From assembly GCA_017510825.1 (NCBI GenBank), contig JAFWMA010000001.1, positions 1-64,000 of the forward strand: a stretch of DNA of 64,000 bases. The letters run 5' to 3'. Each line of letters begins with the position of its first letter. Positions within the stretch are counted from its first letter, which is position 1. This document shows positions 45,204-54,453 of the stretch, one piece after another. A program made the translations under genes and the position numbers. The notes under the pieces are model-generated. The model was not told the DNA's origin and did no database searches. It saw nothing but the letters and a program-made list of their open reading frames with translations. The DNA is from Clostridia bacterium (GTDB lineage Bacteria > Bacillota > Clostridia > TANB77 > CAG-508).

Positions 45204-47295
45204 ATATTCCCACTCTACCGTCTTTAAACTTTATAATAAAATCTGGATAAAAAGTTGATTCATCCATTTTTATTCCAAAATTTGATTTGCCTTTGTCTCC
45301 ATTTTTCCAAAACCACTCTATATAATCATCTTTTGACTCTAAAAACCTTATAAAGTCTTCTTCTAATCTAACTATTTTTCCTAATTTCTTAGGTAAATAT
45401 AAAGGCTGATATACTGACATATTAATATGCCTCTCTTCTACATTATCAGTATAAAAGCTCTCTTTTGGTATTTCCCAATTATCATTAAAATCTTCTGATG
45501 TTTTTGCTTCAACTTCTAAGTTATGCAAAATTCTATACATCTCAACAGATTCACTTATTATATTACTAAATATTTCTTCATTATTTACTACAATTTCTTT
45601 AATTTTATCAATTCCTTGTCCTTGTAATTTTAATCCTAAATAATAATTTAATACATTAATTATTGATTCAGCAACCTTTTTATATGACCTTTTAGGTGCA
45701 AATCCATTTAAATTATCTATAATTATTTTTTTATATAATTCTTCCAAGTCATTGCTAGGTATCGTTACATTTTTTATATTAGAACTTCTTTCATCTATAT
45801 CAATTCCCGCATCTATATATCTTGTATCTATACTTTCATTGTCTATAATACTAGTTGTTACATTATCATCAATTTTTATATTATGTTGTTTTAATTTTTT
45901 TATATTATTTTTATAGTTTTTCTTTAGCTCTTCATCATTATTATCAATTAATTTAATATCAAATTCTTGACAAAATTTTGTTTCAAAACATCTTTTTTCT
46001 ACATAAGTAGATGTTATATCTCCAAAATCTATTCTTTTTTTATAATATGACCTTAAAGGAGTATAAGTATAAATATCTTTTCTAATTGCTCTTTTGCTTT
46101 TTATTATATTCTTAAGAAATTCTTCTTTCTTAATTATTATATGATTTATATTTGTATATATATATGCAGTATTTAATATTTCATTATCATAATGCTTTGC
46201 ATTTGGCATTCTTAATATCCTACCTACAGTTTGAATGTCAAAGCTAATACTCTTTACCTCTCTAAATCTTACTAAGATTTGTGCTCTTGGGCAATCCCAT
46301 CCTTCTTTTACACTTATCTTAAATATTAGAAATTCTATTTCATTATCATTTTTGGATAATTCCTCTTTTTCTTCTTTGCTTAAAGAAGATTCAGATAACC
46401 ATACTTTAACCTTTCCATTAGCGATAGTCTTACCTTTTTCTCTTAAAAATCCTAGTATTGATTCTTTATTCTCTTCTCCAAGTTCTGCATTTTTTATTTG
46501 TATAATAACAAGAGGATTTATATTTTCACCTTCTAATTCATAAGCTCTTTTCAATTTTTCTCTTTTTTGAAATGCTTTTTCTAATATAACTTTTTGTGAA
46601 TCAACATTTTCTTTTATATCATCAATATCACAATTTATTATTACTTCTTTTTTTATCATATGTTCTGCCATAACTTCATTTACTGTAATATCTTTTTTAT
46701 ATTTGTAATGTTCTAAATGTTTTTCCAAACAAGGGGTAGCACTCATTTCAAAAGTTAAATTTGCTTTATATATTTCGTCTTTAAGTTTTATAGCATTTTC
46801 AGTATTTGACATAGCATGACATTCATCTATGATTAATACAATTTTTGCATTTCTTTTTCTTGTATTTTCCAGTATATCATATAAATTGTTTTTTTCTTGT
46901 TTTTTTGTAAGTTTATTATTTGGTTCACCTGTATCTTTATCAAATTCATTTGTACTTTCCCAGCTTACACAAAGAATTTCGTTTTTATCTAAATAGTTTT
47001 TGCCATTACAATAATCTGGAGTTGCCTTTGAGCATATAACCTTATCACCTATATATTTTTTTATACTCCTTATACTTTGGTCAATTAAAATGCTTTTGCT
47101 AGCCCAGATAAAGCATAAACATTCTTCATTATAGTCATCTATAATACTTTCAATAGTTCTACACATAATATACGTTTTTCCACTGCCTGTAGGCGCCTTA
47201 AGTAAAACAGTTCCATTTTCATCTGATTTTAATAACTCTACTCCCTTATCACTTAAATATTGTATAGCTTCCTCTTGATAGTGTATCTGTTTCAT
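45178..47295 (-). CDS. res: Type III restriction endonuclease subunit Res (frameshifted near the 3' end)
   Basis: A 705-residue helicase-nuclease subunit. Superfamily 2 helicase motifs are present: Walker A LLKAPTGSGKTYIM, DECH box LIIDECHAMS, MSATP, and motif VI QTVGRILRMP. The C-terminal PD-(D/E)xK region is visible (FYPDFIIKFKDGRVGIFDTKA). The stop comes right after DTKA because of a frameshift; the missing end is at 44967-45203. The catalytic D...D-K core is retained, so activity is possible but doubtful. It starts immediately after the mod stop codon, with its ribosome binding site inside mod. Confidence 0.9.
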   Translation of the reverse strand: MKQIHYQEEAIQYLSDKGVELLKSDENGTVLLKAPTGSGKTYIMCRTIESIIDDYNEECLCFIWASKSILIDQSIRSIKKYIGDKVICSKATPDYCNGKNYLDKNEILCVSWESTNEFDKDTGEPNNKLTKKQEKNNLYDILENTRKRNAKIVLIIDECHAMSNTENAIKLKDEIYKANLTFEMSATPCLEKHLEHYKYKKDITVNEVMAEHMIKKEVIINCDIDDIKENVDSQKVILEKAFQKREKLKRAYELEGENINPLVIIQIKNAELGEENKESILGFLREKGKTIANGKVKVWLSESSLSKEEKEELSKNDNEIEFLIFKISVKEGWDCPRAQILVRFREVKSISFDIQTVGRILRMPNAKHYDNEILNTAYIYTNINHIIIKKEEFLKNIIKSKRAIRKDIYTYTPLRSYYKKRIDFGDITSTYVEKRCFETKFCQEFDIKLIDNNDEELKKNYKNNIKKLKQHNIKIDDNVTTSIIDNESIDTRYIDAGIDIDERSSNIKNVTIPSNDLEELYKKIIIDNLNGFAPKRSYKKVAESIINVLNYYLGLKLQGQGIDKIKEIVVNNEEIFSNIISESVEMYRILHNLEVEAKTSEDFNDNWEIPKESFYTDNVEERHINMSVYQPLYLPKKLGKIVRLEEDFIRFLESKDDYIEWFWKNGDKGKSNFGIKMDESTFYPDFIIKFKDGRVGIFDTKAERS

Positions 47296-49080
47296 TTAAT
47301 TCTCCTCCTCACTTATATTTACTACTTGCATATAATAGTTGTATATTTTTTGTGGTATTGGCTCAATTTCATAGTTTTCCACATCATCGAGCCTTTCTTC
47401 TATATTGTTTGAAAATGAAAATATATATAAAGATTTTTTTTCACCTATCTTTTTTAAATTTTCTATAAATTCTATTTTGGAAGCACTTCCATTATCTAAT
47501 TCAAAATATATTGCAGTATATTTACTTTTGTCTTTATTGCTATATATTATATATTCATCTGTTGAAATAACTGTTTCATATGTATCATTTTTCATGCATA
47601 GCATTGGAATACACTTTTGTGTTAAATTATACATCTTTTGGTCTCTTGTACCCTCATTTTTTACGAAATCCGTTTTATAATATTTTAAACTCCCCTCTTT
47701 TGGTTTGTTTTTACCATATCCTCTCAATACATTGCACATTCTAGGATATGTTTTTTCTATACATATATTGTTCTCATTATTAGTACATAAAATAAATCTA
47801 TAATTATTTTGCCCTTCTTCATTTAATTCCATTACTGATTCACCTGTAGTACCAGACCCTGCAAAAAAGTCAAGTATTGTTGCACTCTTACCTTCCTTAA
47901 TTACTGATTTAATCAGTTGCTTTATTAATCGTTTAGGTTTTTTTCCATTTTTAAATGAAACTCCCCCTTCTTTATTTAAATTTCCACCATCTGACGAAAA
48001 CCCTTTCCATAAATTTCCTCTAATAGAGCGTTCTCCATAGTTTAAAAAGTAATCATCACATTTTCCTATTCTATCCTTATATCTAAAAAGAGTATAATAC
48101 TTTCCATTCTTCCATTTAATAATTCTTTTTCCGTCTTCTGTCACAATAATTCCCTTTTTTTTCTTAGAAATTCTTAGTTCGTTTATATTTTTTATTTCAT
48201 CTCCTTTTCTAAAAATACATTCTGAAATTTCATCACTATATATCCATTTTCTTACTTTTTCATTAAAACCAACTAAAATTCCTAAATTGTCTAATGATAA
48301 TTGCATATTATTGGATTTAAATTCTTTACTTATCTCATCATTATTTTTTATGTACTCCATTAATTTAATAGTTTTATCCTCATTTCTATCCCAAAATATA
48401 GAATAATGCTTATCATATCCAGGTATAAAATCATACATAGGGTTTTTTATAATTTTTGAATCCATTCCATTACAATATACTAATACATATTCTGCTGTTT
48501 TTACAATACTTCCATTAATTGCTGGTACTCTCCTATGTCCTGCAATAGCTGATGTTTCAATAATTAAAGTCGAAATAAAAGAATTCTCTCCAAATATTTT
48601 ATCGCATAAAAGCTTTAAACGTGCATATTCATTATCATCAATCGAGATAAAAATAATACCATTTTCCTTCAGTAAATTTTGAGCTAATCGTAATCTCTTT
48701 TCCATAAAATTTAGCCATTTGCTGTGTCTATATAAGTCTTCATTATTAACCCATTTATCATTATACATAAATTCTTTATCATTTCCTGTATTGTAAGGAG
48801 GGTCTATATAGATAACATCAATCATTCCATTATGAGTATAATTTAAAACACTTAAAGCATGAAAATTGTCACCCTCTATCAAAATATGGTTCAACCCACC
48901 ATTGTCAATGTCCTTTTCCTTGATTTCTTTTAATACAGGAATGTTTTTATCACAATCACTCACTATTTTCTCTTTAGTTTCTTCTGTTTCTTTATCCCAT
49001 ACTAATCCTACTTTCGGGTTATTTTTTATTTTCCTTATATATTCTATTAATTCCTCCTTGCTTTTTTCTTCTAATCCCAT
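47296..49080 (-). CDS. mod: Type III DNA adenine methyltransferase Mod
   Basis: A 594-residue beta-class N6-adenine methyltransferase with AAAGGAGGT upstream. Catalytic DPPYNTGNDKEFMYNDKW lies at about residue 95 and the SAM motif FFAGSGTTGESVMELN after a long central target-recognition region. The motif GDNFHALSVL before DPPY is typical of Type III Mod and related subunits. It pairs with res directly downstream. It has no simple-sequence tract of the phase-variable kind that I could see. Confidence 0.92.
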   Translation of the reverse strand: MGLEEKSKEELIEYIRKIKNNPKVGLVWDKETEETKEKIVSDCDKNIPVLKEIKEKDIDNGGLNHILIEGDNFHALSVLNYTHNGMIDVIYIDPPYNTGNDKEFMYNDKWVNNEDLYRHSKWLNFMEKRLRLAQNLLKENGIIFISIDDNEYARLKLLCDKIFGENSFISTLIIETSAIAGHRRVPAINGSIVKTAEYVLVYCNGMDSKIIKNPMYDFIPGYDKHYSIFWDRNEDKTIKLMEYIKNNDEISKEFKSNNMQLSLDNLGILVGFNEKVRKWIYSDEISECIFRKGDEIKNINELRISKKKKGIIVTEDGKRIIKWKNGKYYTLFRYKDRIGKCDDYFLNYGERSIRGNLWKGFSSDGGNLNKEGGVSFKNGKKPKRLIKQLIKSVIKEGKSATILDFFAGSGTTGESVMELNEEGQNNYRFILCTNNENNICIEKTYPRMCNVLRGYGKNKPKEGSLKYYKTDFVKNEGTRDQKMYNLTQKCIPMLCMKNDTYETVISTDEYIIYSNKDKSKYTAIYFELDNGSASKIEFIENLKKIGEKKSLYIFSFSNNIEERLDDVENYEIEPIPQKIYNYYMQVVNISEEEN

Positions 49081-49152
49081 AAAACAACCTCCTTTTCTTT
49101 TTGCTATGTAGATTATATCATTTTTAATAAAAATATGTCTATACTTTTGTAA

Positions 49153-49206
49153 TGAAGTGAACCCAAAATGTTAAACAAATTTGTTTAACATTTTGGGTTC
49201 ACTTCA
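49153..49206. repeat. 54-bp perfect palindrome without a loop
   Basis: All 27 base pairs on either side of the centre at 49179/49180 are complementary (for example GTGAACCC...GGGTTCAC, with core AAACAAATTTGTTT). It lies 73 bp upstream of the mod start in a 399-bp gene-free gap. It has no flanking T-run, so it is a poor terminator; cruciform, protein-binding, recombination relic or assembly artefact are all possible. Confidence 0.85.
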
Positions 49207-49246
49207 AAATATTACTCTTTATATATAAACATATTTTTATCCCCAA

Positions 49247-49278
49247 AAATAATTGTTATATCTTTATAACAATTATTT
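49247..49278. terminator. Bidirectional hairpin upstream of mod
   Basis: A 14-bp perfect stem AAATAATTGTTATA/TATAACAATTATTT with a 4-nt loop and T-rich flanks. It probably ends the JAB-like gene transcript on the minus strand. The stretch 49280-49479 holds nothing else recognisable. Confidence 0.55.
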
Positions 49279-49479
49279 ATTTTTTATATAACCTTTAATT
49301 TATTGTTCTTTCTGTAAAAAAAATTACTCTATTTCTTTCTAAAGGAATCTCTAATTCTGAAAAAATCAACTCCTGATTACTTCATAGTGCCTCCCTACTT
49401 TACATGTCAGTTTATGAATATTATTCTAAATTTTTAGTCATTGTACTATCTAAATAATCATACATATTTCGTATGCATT

Positions 49480-50541
49480 TTATCTTTCTTCTTCATCATC
49501 TCTGTTTTTAAAATCCGAATTTCCTTTTTGTTCAATTCCAGTATATAATTCTCCAGACTGATTTTGTGACTCACCAACAACTATAGTAGAAATATCTTCT
49601 GTCACTTTCTTATCATTAAATAAAAACTGTCCATCTTTATACTTACCAACAATAATATCTTTAATAGGTTCTCCACTATTAGGGTCAGCTCCTATTGCTT
49701 GGACATAAACATCTTCATTATTTACAACACTATTATTAGTTAAAATCGGTGGATTCCTTCTAACAAAACTACCTATTAAACAAATATCATTATTGTCATT
49801 CAAATAATACAAATAAGGAATTCTATAGAATTTAGTCCTTAATTGTTCTCCCTCTAAATAAGGTTCACAAAACAGTAACGATAATTGATAATTACTACTC
49901 TCTTTACCTTCATCTGGTCTATCAGGCGTAGCTAACATACCAAATATAAAAACTTTTCTATGACTAGGTATACTTTTTTTTAGCTGATCATACTTTTCAG
50001 GTGTTCTAAGTATAGTTAAGCATTCATCATCTGTTAAACTTTTATTAAAAATATCTTGCAATTCCTCTTTATTAAAAAATTGGTAATCTGGATCTCTAGC
50101 TAACCAACTATATAATTTTCGATCTTGATTAGCAAATCCATCATAGTGTTCTCCAACTTTATAGTGAACATGAAAATGAATTAAACAATTATAATTATTA
50201 TCTTTTATCTTTCTCATTATTTCTGGTATTTGCACCTGAGAATCTAAGGCTGAACCAAACCCATAATTTCCTTCATCAGGTGCAAATTGAGATGAATAAT
50301 CATCTATCCATATTTGTTCACTTTCACCTTGTTTTTTACCTAAAAGAAACGCACCTGCCTCCATATTCGTTTGTTTTGATTGACTAATTAAGCCTTTTAA
50401 AAAATTATATGTTTCTGTAGAAAAAACAACTTTGGACTCTGCACCAAAATTTTCATCATCTGTAAATTGATCTTTACTCATTCCACTTAAAATTTCATTA
50501 ATATCATCACTATCTATTGCACTATCAATATTATCATACAT
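49480..50541 (-). CDS. JAB/MPN-like (JAMM) domain protein
   Basis: A 353-residue protein from the ATG at 50541 (GAGGTG upstream). The segment after residue ~45 resembles a JAB/MPN metalloprotease domain: EAGAFLLGKK (putative Glu), CLIHFHVHY (HxH) and GFANQDRKLYSWL where SxxD would be expected. The Ser is replaced by Ala (ANQD), so catalysis is uncertain. The C-terminal ~130 residues are polar and end in an acidic, Asp/Glu-rich tail. It is downstream of a zinc-ribbon membrane protein, perhaps in one transcript. No standard family name can be assigned with certainty. Confidence 0.55.
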   Translation of the reverse strand: MYDNIDSAIDSDDINEILSGMSKDQFTDDENFGAESKVVFSTETYNFLKGLISQSKQTNMEAGAFLLGKKQGESEQIWIDDYSSQFAPDEGNYGFGSALDSQVQIPEIMRKIKDNNYNCLIHFHVHYKVGEHYDGFANQDRKLYSWLARDPDYQFFNKEELQDIFNKSLTDDECLTILRTPEKYDQLKKSIPSHRKVFIFGMLATPDRPDEGKESSNYQLSLLFCEPYLEGEQLRTKFYRIPYLYYLNDNNDICLIGSFVRRNPPILTNNSVVNNEDVYVQAIGADPNSGEPIKDIIVGKYKDGQFLFNDKKVTEDISTIVVGESQNQSGELYTGIEQKGNSDFKNRDDEEER

Positions 50542-50634
50542 TATATTATTCACCTCAATCTTTTTTTAAACTCATTTAAATCCTAATCTTCAACGTAATT
50601 TCACTATACCATATTCAATAAGTCAAGGTAATTT

Positions 50635-51237
50635 TTATCTACAATTTTCCATATATACATCAAATAATTTATCAGCCCAGCTCTCATAAGTTTCATATTG
50701 TCCATCTGTTCCACTAGCTAAATACATATATTCCGCCATTTTAGTTACACCTTCATTACATATCTCAGCCATTTCACTTATTGAAGAAGTTGGTCCTGCA
50801 TCAATTAACTTTTTTGAATACTCATCATATATTTCTTGATAATTCTTATGTGAAGTTTTCGTATTTAAAATTCCACTTGGCTTCGTAGATTCATAATTTT
50901 TATTTATATCATAACTTGAACTAGAAGGTGTTGATTTATATTCATAACTAGACGATATTCCTGAATCCTTAAATAATCCAAAAAAATCTTTTTCCAAATC
51001 AACTGTTCCTAAAAAAGCCTTTGCAGTAAAATATATCCCAATCAACGTAACAATCACCGCTATAATACTTCCCAACGTAGAAGTACTATTATTTCTTTTG
51101 TAGTTATTATTATACATATTAGGCTGTTTATATTCTGAGCTATGTGTTTGATTATTATTATCTACACTTTGATGGCAATATGGACATTCACCTGTTATAT
51201 TAGTTATTGGTTTTCCACAATTATCACAACAATACAT
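50635..51237 (-). CDS. Zinc-ribbon single-pass membrane protein
   Basis: A 200-residue protein from the ATG at 51237 with AAAGGTGGG upstream. An N-terminal zinc ribbon (CCDNCGKPI...GECPYCHQS) is followed by an Asn-rich linker, one membrane helix (LGSIIAVIVTLIGIYFTAKAFLG) and a Ser/Tyr-rich extracytoplasmic part ending in a helical region. Such zinc-ribbon/TM proteins are common and functionally undefined in Firmicutes. It is probably co-transcribed with the JAB-like gene (93-bp gap). Confidence 0.7.
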   Translation of the reverse strand: MYCCDNCGKPITNITGECPYCHQSVDNNNQTHSSEYKQPNMYNNNYKRNNSTSTLGSIIAVIVTLIGIYFTAKAFLGTVDLEKDFFGLFKDSGISSSYEYKSTPSSSSYDINKNYESTKPSGILNTKTSHKNYQEIYDEYSKKLIDAGPTSSISEMAEICNEGVTKMAEYMYLASGTDGQYETYESWADKLFDVYMENCR

Positions 51238-51289
51238 TATACCCACCTTTTATTTAATAATATCACTTAAAAATAGTAGAATAACATTC

Positions 51290-52366
51290 TTAAATAACAT
51301 ACTCATTCAACTCTCTAACTTTATATTGTAAATCCCCAATGGCAGATGTTGGTACATAACCAGACTTTGCATTAATAACATCTGGAATTCTATTTACAAT
51401 ACTAGCACAAGTAAGCTCAACAGTTGCAGGTCTTTCAACAACTATTGTTGTATCTGGTTCTCCACATATTGTCCACTCGTTTTTGTCAAATTCTTCTGGT
51501 GAATAAACTTTTCCTATACATTCACTTTCTATAGTAATACCTTCTTCAGTATCAGTTGTTACCACAGCACTCATTCCTGTAGCATCTCCAGCTTTAACTG
51601 TCATTCCTAATGTTGAAGATTCTAAATCACTTTCATGCGTTTGTGGAACACATTTTTGAGTTTGTGATATAACATGTAATCCCAATTTATCAGCTAGCCA
51701 TCCATTAACATTCCACATATATGATGGTAGATACTCTCCCTTTTCTATAATTTCCAGTCTTTGTTCATCAGAAATCCTGTCAACAGAAGCAATTTCCTTA
51801 TCAAAATTTTCTAAAGATAATCCAGCTCCATGAGCCTTTGCCAATGCAATTCCATAATCTTCAACATTATAACTTGAACTGCCTTTTATCTTTGTAATTT
51901 TTTGCGTTGATCCAGCTAATGAAGAAATTAGTTGTCCCCAATAAATATCTTGATAACCGCTTCCTGTTATAGTGCAATTTGTCCTTTTTGCAATTTCATC
52001 TAATTTTTTTGTAATTCCAGGATTTGAATTAGATGGAAAAAAAGCTTCCTCACAAGTTGTAATTGCATTTATCCCTAATTCCGCACATATTGTAAGAGCT
52101 TCCTCAACATCTTTCATTAAACTCATTGTTGTAACAATTGCTATATCAGGCTTATTAGCTGATAACACATCTCTTGCCTCTTCCACTGAAGAAACAAACA
52201 CATTTTTACTATTGCTTCCTATTATTTCTCCAATATCTTTACCTATAACCTCTGGGTTAATATCAAAAGCAGATACTATTTCTCCCCCCTTTTCATAAAC
52301 ATATCTCATCGTATAAATAGACATTTTTCCAGTTCCAAATTGTGCAACCTTAACCTTCCTATCCAT
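51290..52366 (-). CDS. DAPDH-like NAD(P)-dependent dehydrogenase
   Basis: A 358-residue oxidoreductase; AAAGGAGG precedes the ATG. An N-terminal Rossmann fold of the dihydrodipicolinate-reductase type (VAQFGTGKMSIYTMRYVYEKGGEIVSAFD) is followed by a C-terminal domain like that of 2,4-diaminopentanoate dehydrogenase (ITGSGYQDIYWGQL, VPQTHESDLES, VERPATVELTCASIVNRIP). The family enzyme oxidatively deaminates 2,4-diaminopentanoate in ornithine fermentation. No ornithine-pathway neighbours are seen here, so the substrate is unproven; a related amine dehydrogenase is possible. Confidence 0.75.
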   Translation of the reverse strand: MDRKVKVAQFGTGKMSIYTMRYVYEKGGEIVSAFDINPEVIGKDIGEIIGSNSKNVFVSSVEEARDVLSANKPDIAIVTTMSLMKDVEEALTICAELGINAITTCEEAFFPSNSNPGITKKLDEIAKRTNCTITGSGYQDIYWGQLISSLAGSTQKITKIKGSSSYNVEDYGIALAKAHGAGLSLENFDKEIASVDRISDEQRLEIIEKGEYLPSYMWNVNGWLADKLGLHVISQTQKCVPQTHESDLESSTLGMTVKAGDATGMSAVVTTDTEEGITIESECIGKVYSPEEFDKNEWTICGEPDTTIVVERPATVELTCASIVNRIPDVINAKSGYVPTSAIGDLQYKVRELNEYVI

Positions 52367-52442
52367 ATAATAATTCCTCCTTTTTTTATATTTTTTAGAA
52401 CAATAATGAAAATAAGTATAAATATCAAAACAAATATATCTA

Positions 52443-52530
52443 CAAAATTCACATTTAATTGTTCAACCACGCTAAACTTTATGAAATAAAATTTAGTCGC
52501 ATACAAATTTTATATAATCTTTCAATTATA
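52443..52530. repeat. Dispersed noncoding repeat, copy 3 (divergent)
   Basis: It shares ACATTTAATTGTTC, then GCTAAACTTTATGAAATAAA and ATTTAGTCGCAT, with copies 1 and 2; the outer parts differ. It lies in the short gap between the DAPDH-like gene and the DUF6020 gene. Confidence 0.65.
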
Positions 52531-52549
52531 TAAAAAATAAATAACTTAT

Positions 52550-54190
52550 TTATTCTTTCTTTCCCAAGAAAGGAAAACAAATTGAAAACGGCATAACTAA
52601 CGCTAATGGAAAAACATATCTCATTGCAAACGCAATCGGTACTGCAATAAAAACAGTTATCAAAGTTAATAATGCTGGTAAATAGACTAAAATATTGCTA
52701 TATCTTTTAAATCTAAGTGTATATATTAAACTTACAATTATTATGCATCCAAACCAAGCATACACAATATTATTGTTTTCTTGATATATAAAATCTCTTA
52801 TTGATCTACCTGTTATCTCTTCTAGAACATCTACTTGCCATATAAAATCATAATACTCCGTAGCATATGATTTAGGATATACATAATTTTTTGAATAAAA
52901 CTGCTCTGCTCTAACTAAATCCCAGAAACCAGTTGTATTTAATAAATGTGCTTGAAGATACATTGTAGGATTTTTTAATAACAAACTTAACCAAACCTCA
53001 AAAAATTTTATTTTATTCTTTTCTAAAAAATCATCATTAAACTCGTAATATTTGATCATATCCACATTATAAGGTGAATATCTTTTTTTAATATTTTCTA
53101 TTTTTTCAATATTATTAATAAAAAGTATTTCATCCTCAGATATATTTCCCTCATTTTTCACAACATAACAAATTTGTTGAATCATTATTCCAACACTTTC
53201 TCTAAATTCTGAACTCACACCAAAAGCTCTATATATCGGACCTTGAATAATAATAAACAATAATATTGAAATAATAATCGAACTAAACTGTTTAAAATAA
53301 ACTTTTATTATTGCCCTTCTATAAGCAATAAAAATAGCAATTGTTGTAAAACAAACAATAAATAAACCATTATTTCTCAGAAATGTCACAAAAAAGCATA
53401 CACAAATATATTTAAAAACCCCAGAAACCTTTGTTAACATTTTTCCTTTTGAATATACTATTTGAGCAACAATTATTGTATAAAACAATATAGCAATAGA
53501 AAAAGGAGTATCTTTCCAAATAGAAACCGCATACATAGGCACTATATAAAAAAGTATGAAAAAAACAAATAAGGAAAAAACAAATAACTTATTAATTCCA
53601 ACTTTATATAGCCAAGCTATTCCATAAGCTATACTTCCAGCTAAAAAAAGTGTTTGTAAAACAGTATATATAACTAATCCTATATTAATATCTCCAAAAG
53701 ACACTCCTAAATCCATGAAAGTCTTAAGTAAATAACTAAATAATAGAGGATGATGATTATCTATTTTTGCTCCATCTCTAAGCAATAAAATTGCTTCCAT
53801 TGTATCATCAAACAATCCCCCAGGAACATATGATAAAACAATTGGTAACCAACATATTAATAATAAAATAAATATAATCAAAAAAACAAATCCACTTTTT
53901 CTATTCGTTAAGTAGAAAAACTTTGATTCTATTTTACCATATAAAAAACCAACTACTGATAAAATAAAAAAAGTAATAACTGCAATCAGCAAAAATAATA
54001 AGCAATTATAAAAATGAATTTCTTTAAAGTATACCTGTTCACAAGTTGCTCCATGCCAATGTCCAAATACTTCAATAGAATCTAAAAAAAATGACAAAGC
54101 AATCAAGAATGAAACTATAATTTTACTAACAAAAAAAATCTTATTCTCCCTTACTTTGCTCAATTCAAATAGTTCTTTAATACTTACCAT
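52550..54190 (-). CDS. DUF6020 polytopic membrane protein (glycosyltransferase-C-like)
   Basis: A 546-residue protein with about 11-12 membrane helices. The start is probably the ATG at 54190 before VSIKELFELSK; an upstream in-frame start at 54250 is possible and the ribosome binding site is weak for both. Extracytoplasmic loops carry YVPGGLFDDTMEAILLLRDGAKIDNHHPLLFSYL and VSIWKDTPFSIAIL, the hallmark of DUF6020, where an early acidic pair and NHHP-type loop recall GT-C glycosyltransferases. A role in surface-glycan assembly is inferred only. It has no polysaccharide-gene neighbours. Confidence 0.75.
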   Translation of the reverse strand: MVSIKELFELSKVRENKIFFVSKIIVSFLIALSFFLDSIEVFGHWHGATCEQVYFKEIHFYNCLLFLLIAVITFFILSVVGFLYGKIESKFFYLTNRKSGFVFLIIFILLLICWLPIVLSYVPGGLFDDTMEAILLLRDGAKIDNHHPLLFSYLLKTFMDLGVSFGDINIGLVIYTVLQTLFLAGSIAYGIAWLYKVGINKLFVFSLFVFFILFYIVPMYAVSIWKDTPFSIAILFYTIIVAQIVYSKGKMLTKVSGVFKYICVCFFVTFLRNNGLFIVCFTTIAIFIAYRRAIIKVYFKQFSSIIISILLFIIIQGPIYRAFGVSSEFRESVGIMIQQICYVVKNEGNISEDEILFINNIEKIENIKKRYSPYNVDMIKYYEFNDDFLEKNKIKFFEVWLSLLLKNPTMYLQAHLLNTTGFWDLVRAEQFYSKNYVYPKSYATEYYDFIWQVDVLEEITGRSIRDFIYQENNNIVYAWFGCIIIVSLIYTLRFKRYSNILVYLPALLTLITVFIAVPIAFAMRYVFPLALVMPFSICFPFLGKKE

Positions 54191-54453
54191 TTTCCATCCA
54201 TCCAATCTCCATAGCAACTTTATTATATAAAAAAAAATAATAATTAGCAATATTTAAATAAAAGAAAACTTAAATACTTATCTACTAAGTTCTCTTTGAC
54301 AAATTTTCAATTATTGATTTTACTATATTTTATTATTTTTCCGAAACTTCTTCATCCTAATATAAAAAAAATAAATGTAAATACTTTTTTTATTAAAAAA
54401 CATCTCTTATTTACACTTATTTCTTTAAACAAATTTGTAATTATTGCTAAATA

